This document shows positions 19,957 to 28,401 of a DNA stretch of 64,000 bases, one piece after another. A program made the translations under genes and the position numbers. The notes beneath the pieces were generated by a model. It did no database searches. It was not told where the DNA came from and saw only the letters and a list, made by a program, of their open reading frames with translations. The stretch spans positions 16,548 through 80,547 of the forward strand of contig JBKEHQ010000001.1 in NCBI GenBank assembly GCA_046710875.1, in the 5' to 3' direction. Each line of letters begins with the position of its first letter. Positions within the stretch are counted from its first letter, which is position 1. The DNA comes from MGIIb-O3 sp046710875 (GTDB lineage Archaea; Thermoplasmatota; Poseidoniia; Poseidoniales; Thalassarchaeaceae).

Positions 19957-21558
19957 ATGGGAAAGCACCACGCTGGAGATCGAAGAATAATAACTATCAG
20001 TTTACCAGAAGATATTGCTAAAAAACTAGATTTAAATGTCGGTAAGGGTAAAGATACTGGGCGTTCAGCAACTATTTGTAAAATGATTTCCGAATCATTA
20101 GACTCTAAAATTCCAAAGATAGTCAAAGCAACTGATATATCTTCTATAAGTCCTAAATTAATCACTGGTAAAATAAGAGAAGAAGTCGATACTATGGGAA
20201 TAGTTGAAGTGCCCGCAGATCGATATTATGGAGCACAAACTGCAAGATCTTTAATAAATTTCAAAATAGGTGATGATATCATGCCTCGATCAATAATAAG
20301 GGCATTTGGAATATTAAAACAATCAGCAGCTGAAGTTAATATTGAGTTAGGAGAGTTAAATTCAGAAATTGGTAAATTAATAGTCAGTACCTGTGATGAG
20401 GTCATATCTGGAAATTTAGATGATCACTTCCCTCTTCGTATTTGGCAAACTGGTTCTGGTACCCAAACAAATATGAATGCTAATGAAGTAATTGCAAATA
20501 GGGCAATTGAAATGGTTAATGGCGTTTTAGGAAGTAAAATACCTGTACATCCAAATGACCACGTAAATATGGCACAATCAAGTAATGATACATTCCCAAC
20601 TGCTATGCATTTAGCTGCAGGAGAAGAAATATATCATAAATTATTACCTTCGGTAAGATTTATGAAATCTGAATTTGAAAAGAAAGTAATTGAATTTGAT
20701 GGTATTATAAAAATTGGACGCACACACCTTATGGATGCAGTTCCATTAACTCTTAGCCAAGAATTTAGTGGATATGTTGCTATGCTAAATGCAGATATAA
20801 CGAGGATTGAATTTATACTAACTGATCTATTTGAATTGGCCCTAGGTGGGACTGCAGTAGGAACCGGATTAAATTCCCATCCTGATTTCGCAAAACTAGT
20901 CGCTCTAAAAATGGCAGAAAAAACAGGACTTCCATTCGAAACAGCTAACAATAAATTTGCACAATTGGCAGCACATGATGCAGTAGTTTCAGCATCTGGG
21001 GCATTAAACACACTATCAGTATCATTAATGAAGATTGCAAATGATATACGTTGGTTAGCATCGGGTCCACGCTGTGGATTTGGCGAACTATCTCTTCCAG
21101 CCAATGAGCCTGGATCTAGCATAATGCCGGGTAAAGTAAATCCTACACAAGCCGAAGCAATGACGATGGTTTGTTGCCAAGTTATGGGTAATAACTCTGC
21201 AATATCTATTGGAGGCAGCCAGGGTAATTTCGAATTAAATGTTTTCAAGCCAATGATGATACATAATCTTCTTCACAGCATCAATCTTTTATCTGATTGC
21301 TGTAATTCATTTACAAATAATTGTATTATTGGTATTACTGCAAACAAAAGTCAGATAAATAAACACCTTGAAAATTCTTTAATGTTAGTTACAGCGCTAA
21401 ATTCACACATTGGATATGATAATTCAGCCAAGATAGCCAAACATGCACATAAAAACAACCTAACATTAAGACAGAGTGCAATTAAGTTAGAACTCTTAAC
21501 TGATAAACAATTCAATGATTGGGTAGTTGCTAAAGATATGACAGGGCCAAAGAAATAA
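19957..21558 (+). CDS. fumC: Class II fumarate hydratase fused to an N-terminal ribbon-helix-helix-like domain
   Basis: Residues from about 78 onward are a full class II fumarase, interconverting fumarate and malate: DTMGIVEVPADRYYGAQTARS at its start, GSGTQTNMNANEV near residue 168, a TH box with GRTHLMDAVPLT near residue 255, and the signature GSSIMPGKVNPTQ near residue 387. The 533-residue length exceeds the usual about 460 because about 75 residues are added in front. That extension (ITISLPEDIAKKLDLN, then GRSATICKMISESLD) reads as a CopG/Arc-type ribbon-helix-helix domain. No stop or frameshift separates the parts, and no Met or ribosome-binding site lies at the fumarase junction. ATG 19957 is the start. 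Function of the extra domain is unknown. Confidence 0.93.
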   Translation: MGKHHAGDRRIITISLPEDIAKKLDLNVGKGKDTGRSATICKMISESLDSKIPKIVKATDISSISPKLITGKIREEVDTMGIVEVPADRYYGAQTARSLINFKIGDDIMPRSIIRAFGILKQSAAEVNIELGELNSEIGKLIVSTCDEVISGNLDDHFPLRIWQTGSGTQTNMNANEVIANRAIEMVNGVLGSKIPVHPNDHVNMAQSSNDTFPTAMHLAAGEEIYHKLLPSVRFMKSEFEKKVIEFDGIIKIGRTHLMDAVPLTLSQEFSGYVAMLNADITRIEFILTDLFELALGGTAVGTGLNSHPDFAKLVALKMAEKTGLPFETANNKFAQLAAHDAVVSASGALNTLSVSLMKIANDIRWLASGPRCGFGELSLPANEPGSSIMPGKVNPTQAEAMTMVCCQVMGNNSAISIGGSQGNFELNVFKPMMIHNLLHSINLLSDCCNSFTNNCIIGITANKSQINKHLENSLMLVTALNSHIGYDNSAKIAKHAHKNNLTLRQSAIKLELLTDKQFNDWVVAKDMTGPKK

Positions 21559-21594
21559 AATAATATTGGGCGAAGATAACCAAGTTGGGAGCAA

Positions 21595-21630
21595 CAGAGA
21601 ACAACGCCTATGGGGGGGCGTTGTTCTCTG
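21595..21630. terminator. 14-bp perfect hairpin downstream of the fumarase gene
   Basis: CAGAGAACAACGCC at 21595-21608 is exactly complementary to 21617-21630, with an 8-base loop TATGGGGG. It lies 36 bases after the fumarase stop. It is either a bidirectional terminator or processing hairpin, or the last stem of the candidate minus-strand RNA. Archaeal termination usually needs a T-tract, and none follows on the plus strand, so the plus-strand terminator role is uncertain. Confidence 0.4.
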
Positions 21631-21953
21631 AATACTCCGCAGGGTCTGGTTCCATTTTAGTCGTAAGACGTTTAATTTTCCCAGGTAGCTACTCATAATC
21701 CACTAAGGATTATTTTGTTTGATGTTTCCATCTTTTCCGACTTTTGATAAATTACTTTTTCATTTGCCGTTTTTGTTTCTATTACCAATTCTCACTGGTT
21801 CTTTTCACAAAACTAGTACCATTACACTCCACGATTTTAATCGCGCTCGTTTTTGCGTGTTTCTCTTTCAATTTTACTTGATTGTTCCTCACGACACAAC
21901 TCAGGATTGTCTCCTCCCCCTTCTTGTGTGTACCTCTACGGTATGGTATCTGA

Positions 21954-21996
21954 TTCGGTTTTGTTTTCCCCGCCTAAACGTTCGGTTTTGTTTTCC
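21954..21996. repeat. Two copies of a 16-base direct repeat
   Basis: TTCGGTTTTGTTTTCC occurs at 21954-21969 and again at 21981-21996, a 27-base period, inside the noncoding block. Read on the minus strand each copy is GGAAAACAAAACCGAA, following a short G-rich segment. Only two copies exist, so it is not a CRISPR. Confidence 0.8.
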
Positions 21997-22298
21997 TCAG
22001 CCCCTGTTGTTTATTTTTCCATTCTTTCGTTTGGATATTTCCACTTCAGTTCTACCGCCGTCTCAATCACCCACAGGTGATCTCGACTATTGCCTCGATT
22101 TCTTTTCAGAAATCGATTTTACTACCCCAAATTTGAGGCTCGGTTTTTGTGGCCCGCGGATTAGCCGAAGCGTCTCCACACCACTCCCTCGGAGCAGCAA
22201 GGCAAATAGGGAGATGCCTGGCTTTTAAATGTTTCGGCAATAAAGCCGCAGTACACTGGAAATGCCCCTCCAATTACGTTAATTTCCACTGAAATTTT

Positions 22299-23375
22299 TT
22301 AATCACGAAGTTTTCTTATTCTCTCTTTGAGCAGTGACCTCTTTTCATCATTTACTACAAATTTATTTGAGGATTTCAAGCGACGATTCAATACCTTTTC
22401 TTCGATTAAGAAAATTTTACCTTCAGAATCGCCAAGGACTAAAATTTCACCATTACTTTTCATTTTTCTTATTCTTGAATTATGTTTTATATGATATTTT
22501 AATGCCCCTGAATCAACATCAATTATGCTAATTATGGAATTAGTTGTCCAAGTCGAGACCCATAAACAATCAATGCTCTCAATCAATGGGCCATTGACAA
22601 TTTTATCTATAATTCCGTTAACATTATATTCCCAATTATTTTCTTTAGAGTATATCATTCCAGATTCTAATCCAATAACCATATCTTTCATAACTTCTAT
22701 TGCCTTTACCGGATAATCTCCTATTTTTACTTCCTGAATTTCATCTTTGTTTAATACTGTAATCAATCCATTACTATGCCCAAGGTAAATAATTTGATCT
22801 TTTTTAAATCCAGCTGTAATTGGATTTTCATTTTTTAATGATACATATTCGACTTTTTTTCCGGGTATAATTTTCCCATATCCACATTTGGGTCTACTAA
22901 GTCCTACGCATACTCCATATTTTGTTGAACAGAAAAACCACGGCTTACCTTCTATAATCCACTTTTCTATAATTTTTCCATTTTGATCTAAATGCCATAT
23001 TATTGATTCAGAATAGTTAGAAATATGTAGGTCATATATTGAGGAACTAACCCAAATATCACCATTATTCACTTGGACAAAATCACTCAAACCTTCTAAT
23101 TTTAAACTCCATAAAATTTTACCTTCTAACAAATCAATTGAGTGCACATTACCTTCTTCAGTCAAGTATACTTTTTTTTCAAAAACAATTAATTCCGAAC
23201 ATGGGCCTTCAAACTTATTTCTCCATTTCTCAATTCCTGAATTTATAGACCAACAAATCAATAATCCTTCTTTTGAACCGACTATTAGATAATCATCATG
23301 ATTACTAATTACTGTACATTCACTATTCAAACTACGTACAAATGAAGAGATATCTTCTAATCTCATATATTCCAT
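22299..23375 (-). CDS. PQQ-like/WD40-like beta-propeller protein, cytosolic, unknown function
   Basis: The 358-residue protein consists of propeller blades with the PQQ-type Trp docking pattern: GIEKWRNKFEG near residue 47, GKILWSLKLEG near residue 88, and repeated YLIVGSKEGLL, VGLESGMIY and LVLGDSEGKIF strands. There is no signal peptide or membrane helix, unlike most secreted archaeal PQQ-repeat proteins, so it probably acts inside the cell as a binding scaffold. The C-terminus is basic (EKVLNRRLKSSNKF, RSLLKERIRKLRD), which could bind nucleic acid. It lies 23 bases downstream of carboxypeptidase Taq on the same strand, probably in one transcript, and GGGAGTC precedes its ATG. Confidence 0.8.
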   Translation of the reverse strand: MEYMRLEDISSFVRSLNSECTVISNHDDYLIVGSKEGLLICWSINSGIEKWRNKFEGPCSELIVFEKKVYLTEEGNVHSIDLLEGKILWSLKLEGLSDFVQVNNGDIWVSSSIYDLHISNYSESIIWHLDQNGKIIEKWIIEGKPWFFCSTKYGVCVGLSRPKCGYGKIIPGKKVEYVSLKNENPITAGFKKDQIIYLGHSNGLITVLNKDEIQEVKIGDYPVKAIEVMKDMVIGLESGMIYSKENNWEYNVNGIIDKIVNGPLIESIDCLWVSTWTTNSIISIIDVDSGALKYHIKHNSRIRKMKSNGEILVLGDSEGKIFLIEEKVLNRRLKSSNKFVVNDEKRSLLKERIRKLRD

Positions 23376-23398
23376 AATATTGACTCCCTGTGTTAAAT

Positions 23399-24895
23399 TT
23401 ATATTCCATAAAGATCTTTTATCTTATTTTTTAAATAATTTATAAATTCATCAGACGATGGTGGTGAACCGGTGGCTTCTTCTATCAGTAAAGCGGGTTC
23501 CAGAATACTTCCTCTGGAATGTATATTTTCTCTCATCCAATCTAACAATGATGAAAAATCTCCTTCTTTAATTTGACTTTCTAAATCTCCCAAGTCTTTC
23601 CTTGCAGAAGTTAAAAGTTGAGCAGAATACAAATTACCCAACGTATAAGTTGGGAAATAACCAAATGCACCCATTGACCAATGAACATCTTGCAATACCC
23701 CTAATGTATCATTAGGTGGAATAACACCTAAAAATTCTTCATACATATTATTCCATACTTTTGGTAAATCATCAACTTCTATATCTCCACTAATCAACAT
23801 CTTTTCTATTTCATATCTTATCATTATGTGGAGATTATAGGTTGCTTCGTCAGCCTCAACTCGAATTAAACTAGGCTCTATTAAATTCACTGAACGCCAA
23901 AGATCTTCTGGAGTAACATCTATCATATTATCAGGAAAACTTTCTGCCCACAATGGTAGCGACCATTCGCAAAATGCCAAAGATCTACCAATCTGATTTT
24001 CCCATAATCTACTCTGACTTTCATGAATTCCAAGGCCATTTGCCTTTCCTGCTGGTTGAAAATCTAATGCCCTTGGCCTTCCTTGTTCGTATAGGCCGTG
24101 CCCTGTTTCATGCATTGAACCATAGAGGGAACCAAACGGTTCAGTCTCTGAGTACCTAGTTGTCCATCGTACATCATCAGGATTAGGCCCTCCGCAAAAT
24201 GGATGTGTAGAAGAATCTCTTCTGCCGGCATCAAAATCAAAACCTATTGATTCAGAGACCTTTTGACTTAGGAATTCTTGTCCTCGTTGATTCCAAGTAC
24301 TCTTTTCAACCCATTCCATGTTAGGCCTCTTGCCGTTGTCCATTACAGATTTAATCAGTGGAGCAACACTTTCTCTCAAGTTAGCAAATAATGGGTCTAA
24401 TCTGGACACAGTGAGTCCGGATTCATAATTATCAAGTAAAGCATCATATCGTAATTCTTCATATCCTAAATAATCCGCCTCTTGCCTAACTAAATCTATC
24501 ATTTTCTTCAAGTCATCTCTAAATATTGAAAAATCATCTTTCGCACGTGCCTCAGTCCATGTTACCATGGACCTAGATCTATGCTTTGCGACCTCAATAA
24601 CAAATTTAGTAGGTAATTTTGTCGCTTTATCATATGATTTTCTGATTAATCTTAGATTACCAGATTGAACCTCATTTAATTTCTCATCATTCTCTAATTC
24701 TATTAAGAGTTCACCAATTCGCAAATCCGTCATTTTAAGATGACCACTAGAAGATAGCCATGCTAATTGTTCCGCCCTCAAAATCGAAGCATTCGGAGGC
24801 ATCATTACTTCCTGATCCCAGCTTAATAATCCACCAATTTGTTCTATTAAATCAATCTCTTTCATCTTATCCATCAATTCTGAGTAAGCAGACAC
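23399..24895 (-). CDS. Thermostable carboxypeptidase Taq-type metallopeptidase (M32)
   Basis: This zinc carboxypeptidase removes C-terminal residues from peptides. All M32 motifs can be read in order in the 498 residues: HPF (STHPFCGG), DVRWT, the zinc site HETGH near residue 264, the HESQSRLWEN segment with the third ligand region, IRVEADEATY, and GVLQDVHW near the C-terminal third. The length is typical of the family (about 500). No signal peptide is seen, so it acts on peptides in the cytoplasm, which fits a peptide-consuming lifestyle. Confidence 0.96.
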   Translation of the reverse strand: MSAYSELMDKMKEIDLIEQIGGLLSWDQEVMMPPNASILRAEQLAWLSSSGHLKMTDLRIGELLIELENDEKLNEVQSGNLRLIRKSYDKATKLPTKFVIEVAKHRSRSMVTWTEARAKDDFSIFRDDLKKMIDLVRQEADYLGYEELRYDALLDNYESGLTVSRLDPLFANLRESVAPLIKSVMDNGKRPNMEWVEKSTWNQRGQEFLSQKVSESIGFDFDAGRRDSSTHPFCGGPNPDDVRWTTRYSETEPFGSLYGSMHETGHGLYEQGRPRALDFQPAGKANGLGIHESQSRLWENQIGRSLAFCEWSLPLWAESFPDNMIDVTPEDLWRSVNLIEPSLIRVEADEATYNLHIMIRYEIEKMLISGDIEVDDLPKVWNNMYEEFLGVIPPNDTLGVLQDVHWSMGAFGYFPTYTLGNLYSAQLLTSARKDLGDLESQIKEGDFSSLLDWMRENIHSRGSILEPALLIEEATGSPPSSDEFINYLKNKIKDLYGI

Positions 24896-25001
24896 GAACC
24901 TCCGAGATTGTTCTAAGACACATAGGTTACGGATAGAGTCTTAATTAATTGACTTAATTAAACATCTTCTTTCAAAATAGAATCAAATTTCCGAACTATT
25001 G

Positions 25002-26588
25002 ATGGTAGATTATGATTCGCGCAAATCAATGGTCAGCAGCGATGTCCGCGTCAACATTTCTGTGACAGATAGAATTTTACTTCATTTATGGGAACAAGAT
25101 CACCAAGCTGATCATTATTTAGTAACATATGAAATGACAAGACCTGGAATAGCAGAAGTTTGTGCATTACATCCACCAAATGTGTCCAGATCAATGAGAG
25201 ATATTATTTCTGAAGGATGGGCAACCGAACATACGAGGTCAATCAGGGGAGATGACCGAAGGCAAAAAACATGGCAATTATCTGATGACGGGCGTTATGC
25301 AATTTCCGAGAAGATGCCTCAACTTCGTTCGACAAAAGTATTGCTCAGGGGACGAGATAATAATCTCCTTGAAATAAGAGCAGACGAAGCATCTTTGAAT
25401 CTAAAAGCGAATCTTACACTACTACAAATCTTAATGCATGCACAACATGAAGGCGTTCTTAATTTTGGAGACATTAGATTTGGGACAATAATTAATTCAG
25501 ATGAAAATACAAAACCCGGCTCAATTAGTATGTTATCTGGAGCCCATTCAACATATCATACTCGTCCTCCTGATACCCGGACTGTCCATGGGCGAAAACT
25601 CGAAAAAGATGGAATAAGTAAATGGTACAAATCCAAAACACCTTTATTTGTTCTATCAGGTATAGCTGGTTGTGGTAAAACTACTTTAGTATCGTTTTGG
25701 ATTGATGATGTTTTAAACAATAATCCAGAAACAGAAGTTATGTATTATCCTTGTCAACCTTGGGACACAACACTTGGAATAGCTACTAGTATATTGCATC
25801 GCTTCGGTATACGTTCACCAGATAAATCACAGGACCCATATGGTGTCTTAGAGACAATACCTCTTAAACCAGGAATGGACTTTAATTTAGATTTATACAG
25901 GCGTAGAGTTACAGCCCATTTATTGGATAAAAAAAATCTTAGAAAAGATAATATTAATCAAATTCTTATAATTTTAGATGATGTACATAACATTGATTTG
26001 TCCGGGCAGAATTTTTTTGGAATGCTATTACAAATTGCTGAAGATACAAATATTCGCCTCTTGATGATATCTAGAAAAAATTTAAGTTTTTACGATCGTA
26101 GAGACGTACATACCCGTAATCGTGTAAATGAATTTACACTTTCAGGACTTTCTGTTGAAGAAATAACTGTCTGGCTTAATACATTACCATTATCAAAAAA
26201 TGCCCCTATAGCGGAAATCTATCAAGCTACGGGGGGGCATCCTCTTGCTTTAGAATTATTAGAATTATATGGTCAGATATTACATGATGATTGGTTGAGA
26301 TTTTTGGACGAAGAAATCCTGAATGTATTACCGAAAGATCATAGAGAAATACTGGCTCTTCTTGCAGTATCCGATCGACCAGTTCCTTGGAAGATTCTAG
26401 CCGATGCAGCAGACTTTAGTGGAAAGCCTCCATCTCAAATTATTGAGCGAGGATTGATGCTCGAACTTACTGAAGGAATGTGGATCCATGAAGCCCTAAG
26501 GTCAAGATTACTTAGGGAAGTAGGAGTAACAAACGAAATTAGGTTAAAGAAATTAAAGAATGCTAGATTAAGACATATGACGATCTAA
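25002..26588 (+). CDS. Winged-helix STAND-type ATPase regulator
   Basis: The 528-residue protein begins with a winged-helix domain (about residues 18-95; RILLHLWEQ, GIAEVCALHPPNVSRSMRDI, then a wing with DDRRQKTWQLSDDG) like MarR-type DNA-binding domains. A linker follows, then a P-loop NTPase: Walker A GIAGCGKTT near residue 221, Walker B ILIILDDVHN near residue 323, and a later GGHPLALELLELYG motif, the GxP-type signature of NB-ARC/STAND ATPases. A helical C-terminal domain ends the protein. STAND proteins act as nucleotide-driven switches, so a signal-responsive transcription factor is likely. ATG 25002 is chosen over the TTG three bases earlier. The 3' end overlaps convergent thioredoxin by 21 bases. 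Confidence 0.83.
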   Translation: MVDYDSRKSMVSSDVRVNISVTDRILLHLWEQDHQADHYLVTYEMTRPGIAEVCALHPPNVSRSMRDIISEGWATEHTRSIRGDDRRQKTWQLSDDGRYAISEKMPQLRSTKVLLRGRDNNLLEIRADEASLNLKANLTLLQILMHAQHEGVLNFGDIRFGTIINSDENTKPGSISMLSGAHSTYHTRPPDTRTVHGRKLEKDGISKWYKSKTPLFVLSGIAGCGKTTLVSFWIDDVLNNNPETEVMYYPCQPWDTTLGIATSILHRFGIRSPDKSQDPYGVLETIPLKPGMDFNLDLYRRRVTAHLLDKKNLRKDNINQILIILDDVHNIDLSGQNFFGMLLQIAEDTNIRLLMISRKNLSFYDRRDVHTRNRVNEFTLSGLSVEEITVWLNTLPLSKNAPIAEIYQATGGHPLALELLELYGQILHDDWLRFLDEEILNVLPKDHREILALLAVSDRPVPWKILADAADFSGKPPSQIIERGLMLELTEGMWIHEALRSRLLREVGVTNEIRLKKLKNARLRHMTI

Positions 26589-26885
26589 CCAAGTATCCAT
26601 AGCAGGTTTAGGCATTGCACCAGTCATTTGCTCTACTACTTTCCCATTATGAAATAGTAGTAGATTCGGAATACCCCTAACTCCATATTTTCCAGGCGTT
26701 AATGTATTTGTGTCAGTATTTACTTTTGCTATTGTAATGTCACGTTGTTGTGCAATTTCTGACAATACAGGGGCAATCATCTTACAAGGTCCACACCAAG
26801 GAGCCCAAAAATCAACCAATACCCATTCATTACCATTCGTAATCATATCAAAATCTGCATCGTTTACATCTATAACTTGGCCCAT
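26568..26885 (-). CDS. trxA: Thioredoxin
   Basis: The active site WAPWCGPCKM near residue 28 and the cis-Pro region RGIPNLLLF near residue 71 identify a classical thioredoxin, a general disulfide reductase. The product is 105 residues with the start at ATG 26885, which has GGTG upstream and gives the normal length; the frame runs open 60 bases further upstream but that would add a Cys-rich leader not seen in the family. Its 3' end overlaps the STAND ATPase gene on the other strand. Confidence 0.95.
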   Translation of the reverse strand: MGQVIDVNDADFDMITNGNEWVLVDFWAPWCGPCKMIAPVLSEIAQQRDITIAKVNTDTNTLTPGKYGVRGIPNLLLFHNGKVVEQMTGAMPKPAMDTWLDRHMS

Positions 26886-27007
26886 TATTACACCTACATC
26901 ACAGTCGAGGCATTGATAACCTATCAACATGTGTCTTGAAATCAAGTATATTTAGTCAAATTCATTTACCGCCATCTATTGCATAGTATCCAAGCGAGGT
27001 CATTATT

Positions 27008-27688
27008 TTGGAAATTACCCCTAGCATTCTAACTGCAAACTTTTGTGAACTTGGTAAAACTTTAGATGAAGCCGTAGAAGCAGGAATAAAATGGATTCAT
27101 ATGGATGTTATGGACGGTAACTGGGTAATTAACCGTACCATAACATTTGGCCCAGCACTAATTCGTTCTGTCAGAGATAGATTGGGCCCAAACATATTTA
27201 TTGATTGCCATTTAATGATAAATAATGCAGAAGAAACGTGGGAGCAATATGCTAAAGCGGGCGTAAATATGATTATAGCACACTTTGAAGCAGTTGAAAA
27301 TTTTGAAAAATTGATAACTGATGTACACGGTTATGGAATACAAGTAGGTTGTGTAATTAATCCTAGTACTGAACCTTCTGAAATAATTCATTTACTTCCT
27401 AATTTAGATCTAATCCTCGTTATGTCAGTAGTTCCAGGTAAAGGGGGGCAATCTTTTATGGATGAAGTTGAGGGCAAAGTACGTTATTTTAGAAATGCCA
27501 TAGATAATCAAATATCTTCAGGAGGTTATGAAACAAAACTGATGATTGATGGGGGTATAAAAAATCATAATGCAGCAATAGTTTCTGATTGGGGGATAGA
27601 TATAGCCGTGGTTGGATCAGGATTGATAAATGATCAGGGTACAATCAAAGCAAATCTTAATTTTATACATGCAGCCATCAATAAATAA
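27008..27688 (+). CDS. rpe: Ribulose-phosphate 3-epimerase
   Basis: It interconverts ribulose 5-phosphate and xylulose 5-phosphate in the pentose phosphate pathway. The 226-residue TIM barrel shows ITPSILTANFCELG at the N-terminus, the metal and acid/base segment HMDVMDGNWV near residue 33 (the usual form is DVMDGHFV), DCHLMI near residue 67, VMSVVPGKGGQSFM near residue 141, and MIDGGIKNHNA near residue 180. The start is TTG 27008 with GAGGT at 26996-27000. It precedes bolA by 46 bases on the same strand. Confidence 0.94.
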   Translation: MEITPSILTANFCELGKTLDEAVEAGIKWIHMDVMDGNWVINRTITFGPALIRSVRDRLGPNIFIDCHLMINNAEETWEQYAKAGVNMIIAHFEAVENFEKLITDVHGYGIQVGCVINPSTEPSEIIHLLPNLDLILVMSVVPGKGGQSFMDEVEGKVRYFRNAIDNQISSGGYETKLMIDGGIKNHNAAIVSDWGIDIAVVGSGLINDQGTIKANLNFIHAAINK

Positions 27689-27734
27689 ATTTCTACACCA
27701 AGAATTCAATAGTGACCTCCTGTTGTAACATACA

Positions 27735-28052
27735 ATGGTAACCGAACAATGGGTTGTTGATGAGGTTCTCAAGGTTGTTCCCGATGCAGATGTTTCTGTC
27801 ACAGATTTACATAAAAGTGGAGATCACTTTCACGTCAGAATTATTTCTAATCAATACGAAGGTATTAGGCCATTACAACGACAACGTCCAATTTTAAATC
27901 ATTTCAAACAATTTATTACTCAGAATATAGTACACGCTTTAGATTTAAAGTGTATGACATTTGATCAAGCAAAGAAAAGTGGGGAAACCGCCTTTGACCC
28001 ACACGGCGATGATGTAGAATTCTTCGGAGTTCATATAAGAAGGGAAAAATAG
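27735..28052 (+). CDS. bolA: BolA-family protein
   Basis: BolA proteins bind monothiol glutaredoxins and help handle [2Fe-2S] clusters. The first about 65 of 105 residues match the fold: VVDEVLKVVPDADVSVTDLH, then the HKSGDHFHVRIISNQYEG core and the PLQRQRPILNHF helix. The usual invariant Arg-His of the FVxRHR motif reads Arg-Gln here. About 40 residues follow the BolA core, longer than most members. The next gene, starting 11 bases on, is a CGFS glutaredoxin, which supports the assignment strongly. Confidence 0.86.
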   Translation: MVTEQWVVDEVLKVVPDADVSVTDLHKSGDHFHVRIISNQYEGIRPLQRQRPILNHFKQFITQNIVHALDLKCMTFDQAKKSGETAFDPHGDDVEFFGVHIRREK

Positions 28053-28063
28053 GAGTGAATAAA

Positions 28064-28390
28064 ATGAATTTTAATTGGACGCCAGAAGAATTACAAGATA
28101 TAGTGGATAAAAATAGCGTTGTTCTTTTTATGAAGGGAACGCCAGAAGAACCTCGTTGCGGATTTAGCAATCGTGCTGCTTCAGTTCTAAATAAATTAGA
28201 AAAACCTTACGCAAGTGTGAATATTCTAGCCGATCCTCGTGCAATACCATCGGTATGCGCCTGGTCAGATTTTCCCACAATGCCTCAAATATTCATAAAT
28301 GGTGAATTGATTGGCGGTTCAGACATTGCTTTGGAATTATACGAAAGTGGCGAGTTACAAGAAATGATTTCTTTAAGTAAATCAGAATAA
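28064..28390 (+). CDS. grxD: Monothiol (CGFS-type) glutaredoxin
   Basis: The 108-residue protein has the CGFS active site in EEPRCGFSNRA near residue 32, preceded by VVLFMKGTP, plus TMPQIFINGELIGGSDI, the glutathione-binding segment of Grx4/GrxD proteins. These do not act as general reductases; they carry [2Fe-2S] clusters, often as heterodimers with BolA. ATG 28064 is preferred over the GTG at 28055 because AGGAG at 28051-28055 is then correctly spaced. It lies between bolA and a transporter on the same strand. Confidence 0.95.
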   Translation: MNFNWTPEELQDIVDKNSVVLFMKGTPEEPRCGFSNRAASVLNKLEKPYASVNILADPRAIPSVCAWSDFPTMPQIFINGELIGGSDIALELYESGELQEMISLSKSE

Positions 28391-28401
28391 GGTGACTTAT
28401 T

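Larger units (their letters stand above)
21566..22292 (-). ncRNA. Candidate large structured noncoding RNA
   Basis: Multiple perfect stems tile the block: 22257-22263/22282-22288 (7 bp), 22235-22238/22245-22248, 22184-22189/22208-22213, 22095-22102/22109-22116 (8 bp), 22066-22071/22076-22081 (6 bp), and 21595-21608/21617-21630 (14 bp). The minus strand is favoured because its loops and linkers are purine/A-rich, because 22164-22171 reads GC-UUCG-GC only on that strand, and because a U-rich tract (minus-strand reading of about 21551-21566) follows the last stem. I looked for RNase P and SRP RNA core motifs and found no convincing match. Boundaries are approximate and strand is inference. An untranslated tail of the upstream minus-strand gene is an alternative. 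Confidence 0.42.
21559..22298. other. 740-base block without a credible protein gene
   Basis: Between the convergent fumarase and PQQ-propeller genes no open frame has a plausible protein. The longest (21719-22228, plus) is Phe/Leu/Ser/Pro-rich because the plus strand is pyrimidine-rich. The block is rich in inverted repeats, listed in the ncRNA entry, and has a 16-base direct repeat. Confidence 0.8.

Noticed and set aside
20634..21248. Minus-strand 204-residue frame inside fumarase
   Set aside because: Antisense shadow; the plus-strand fumarase motifs are complete.
21954..21996. CRISPR-like repeats
   Set aside because: Only two 16-base copies with an 11-base spacer and no cas genes in the window.
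21719..22228. Plus-strand 169-residue open frame in the noncoding block
   Set aside because: Its composition (Phe, Leu, Ser, Pro) follows the pyrimidine-rich strand, it has no start site signal and no recognisable domain; hairpins dominate the region.
22160..22230. SRP RNA helix 8-like GGAGCAGCAAGGCA sequence on the plus strand
   Set aside because: The 5' partner of the symmetric loop (an ACCAGG-type side) and a GNRA loop are missing, so the likeness is superficial.
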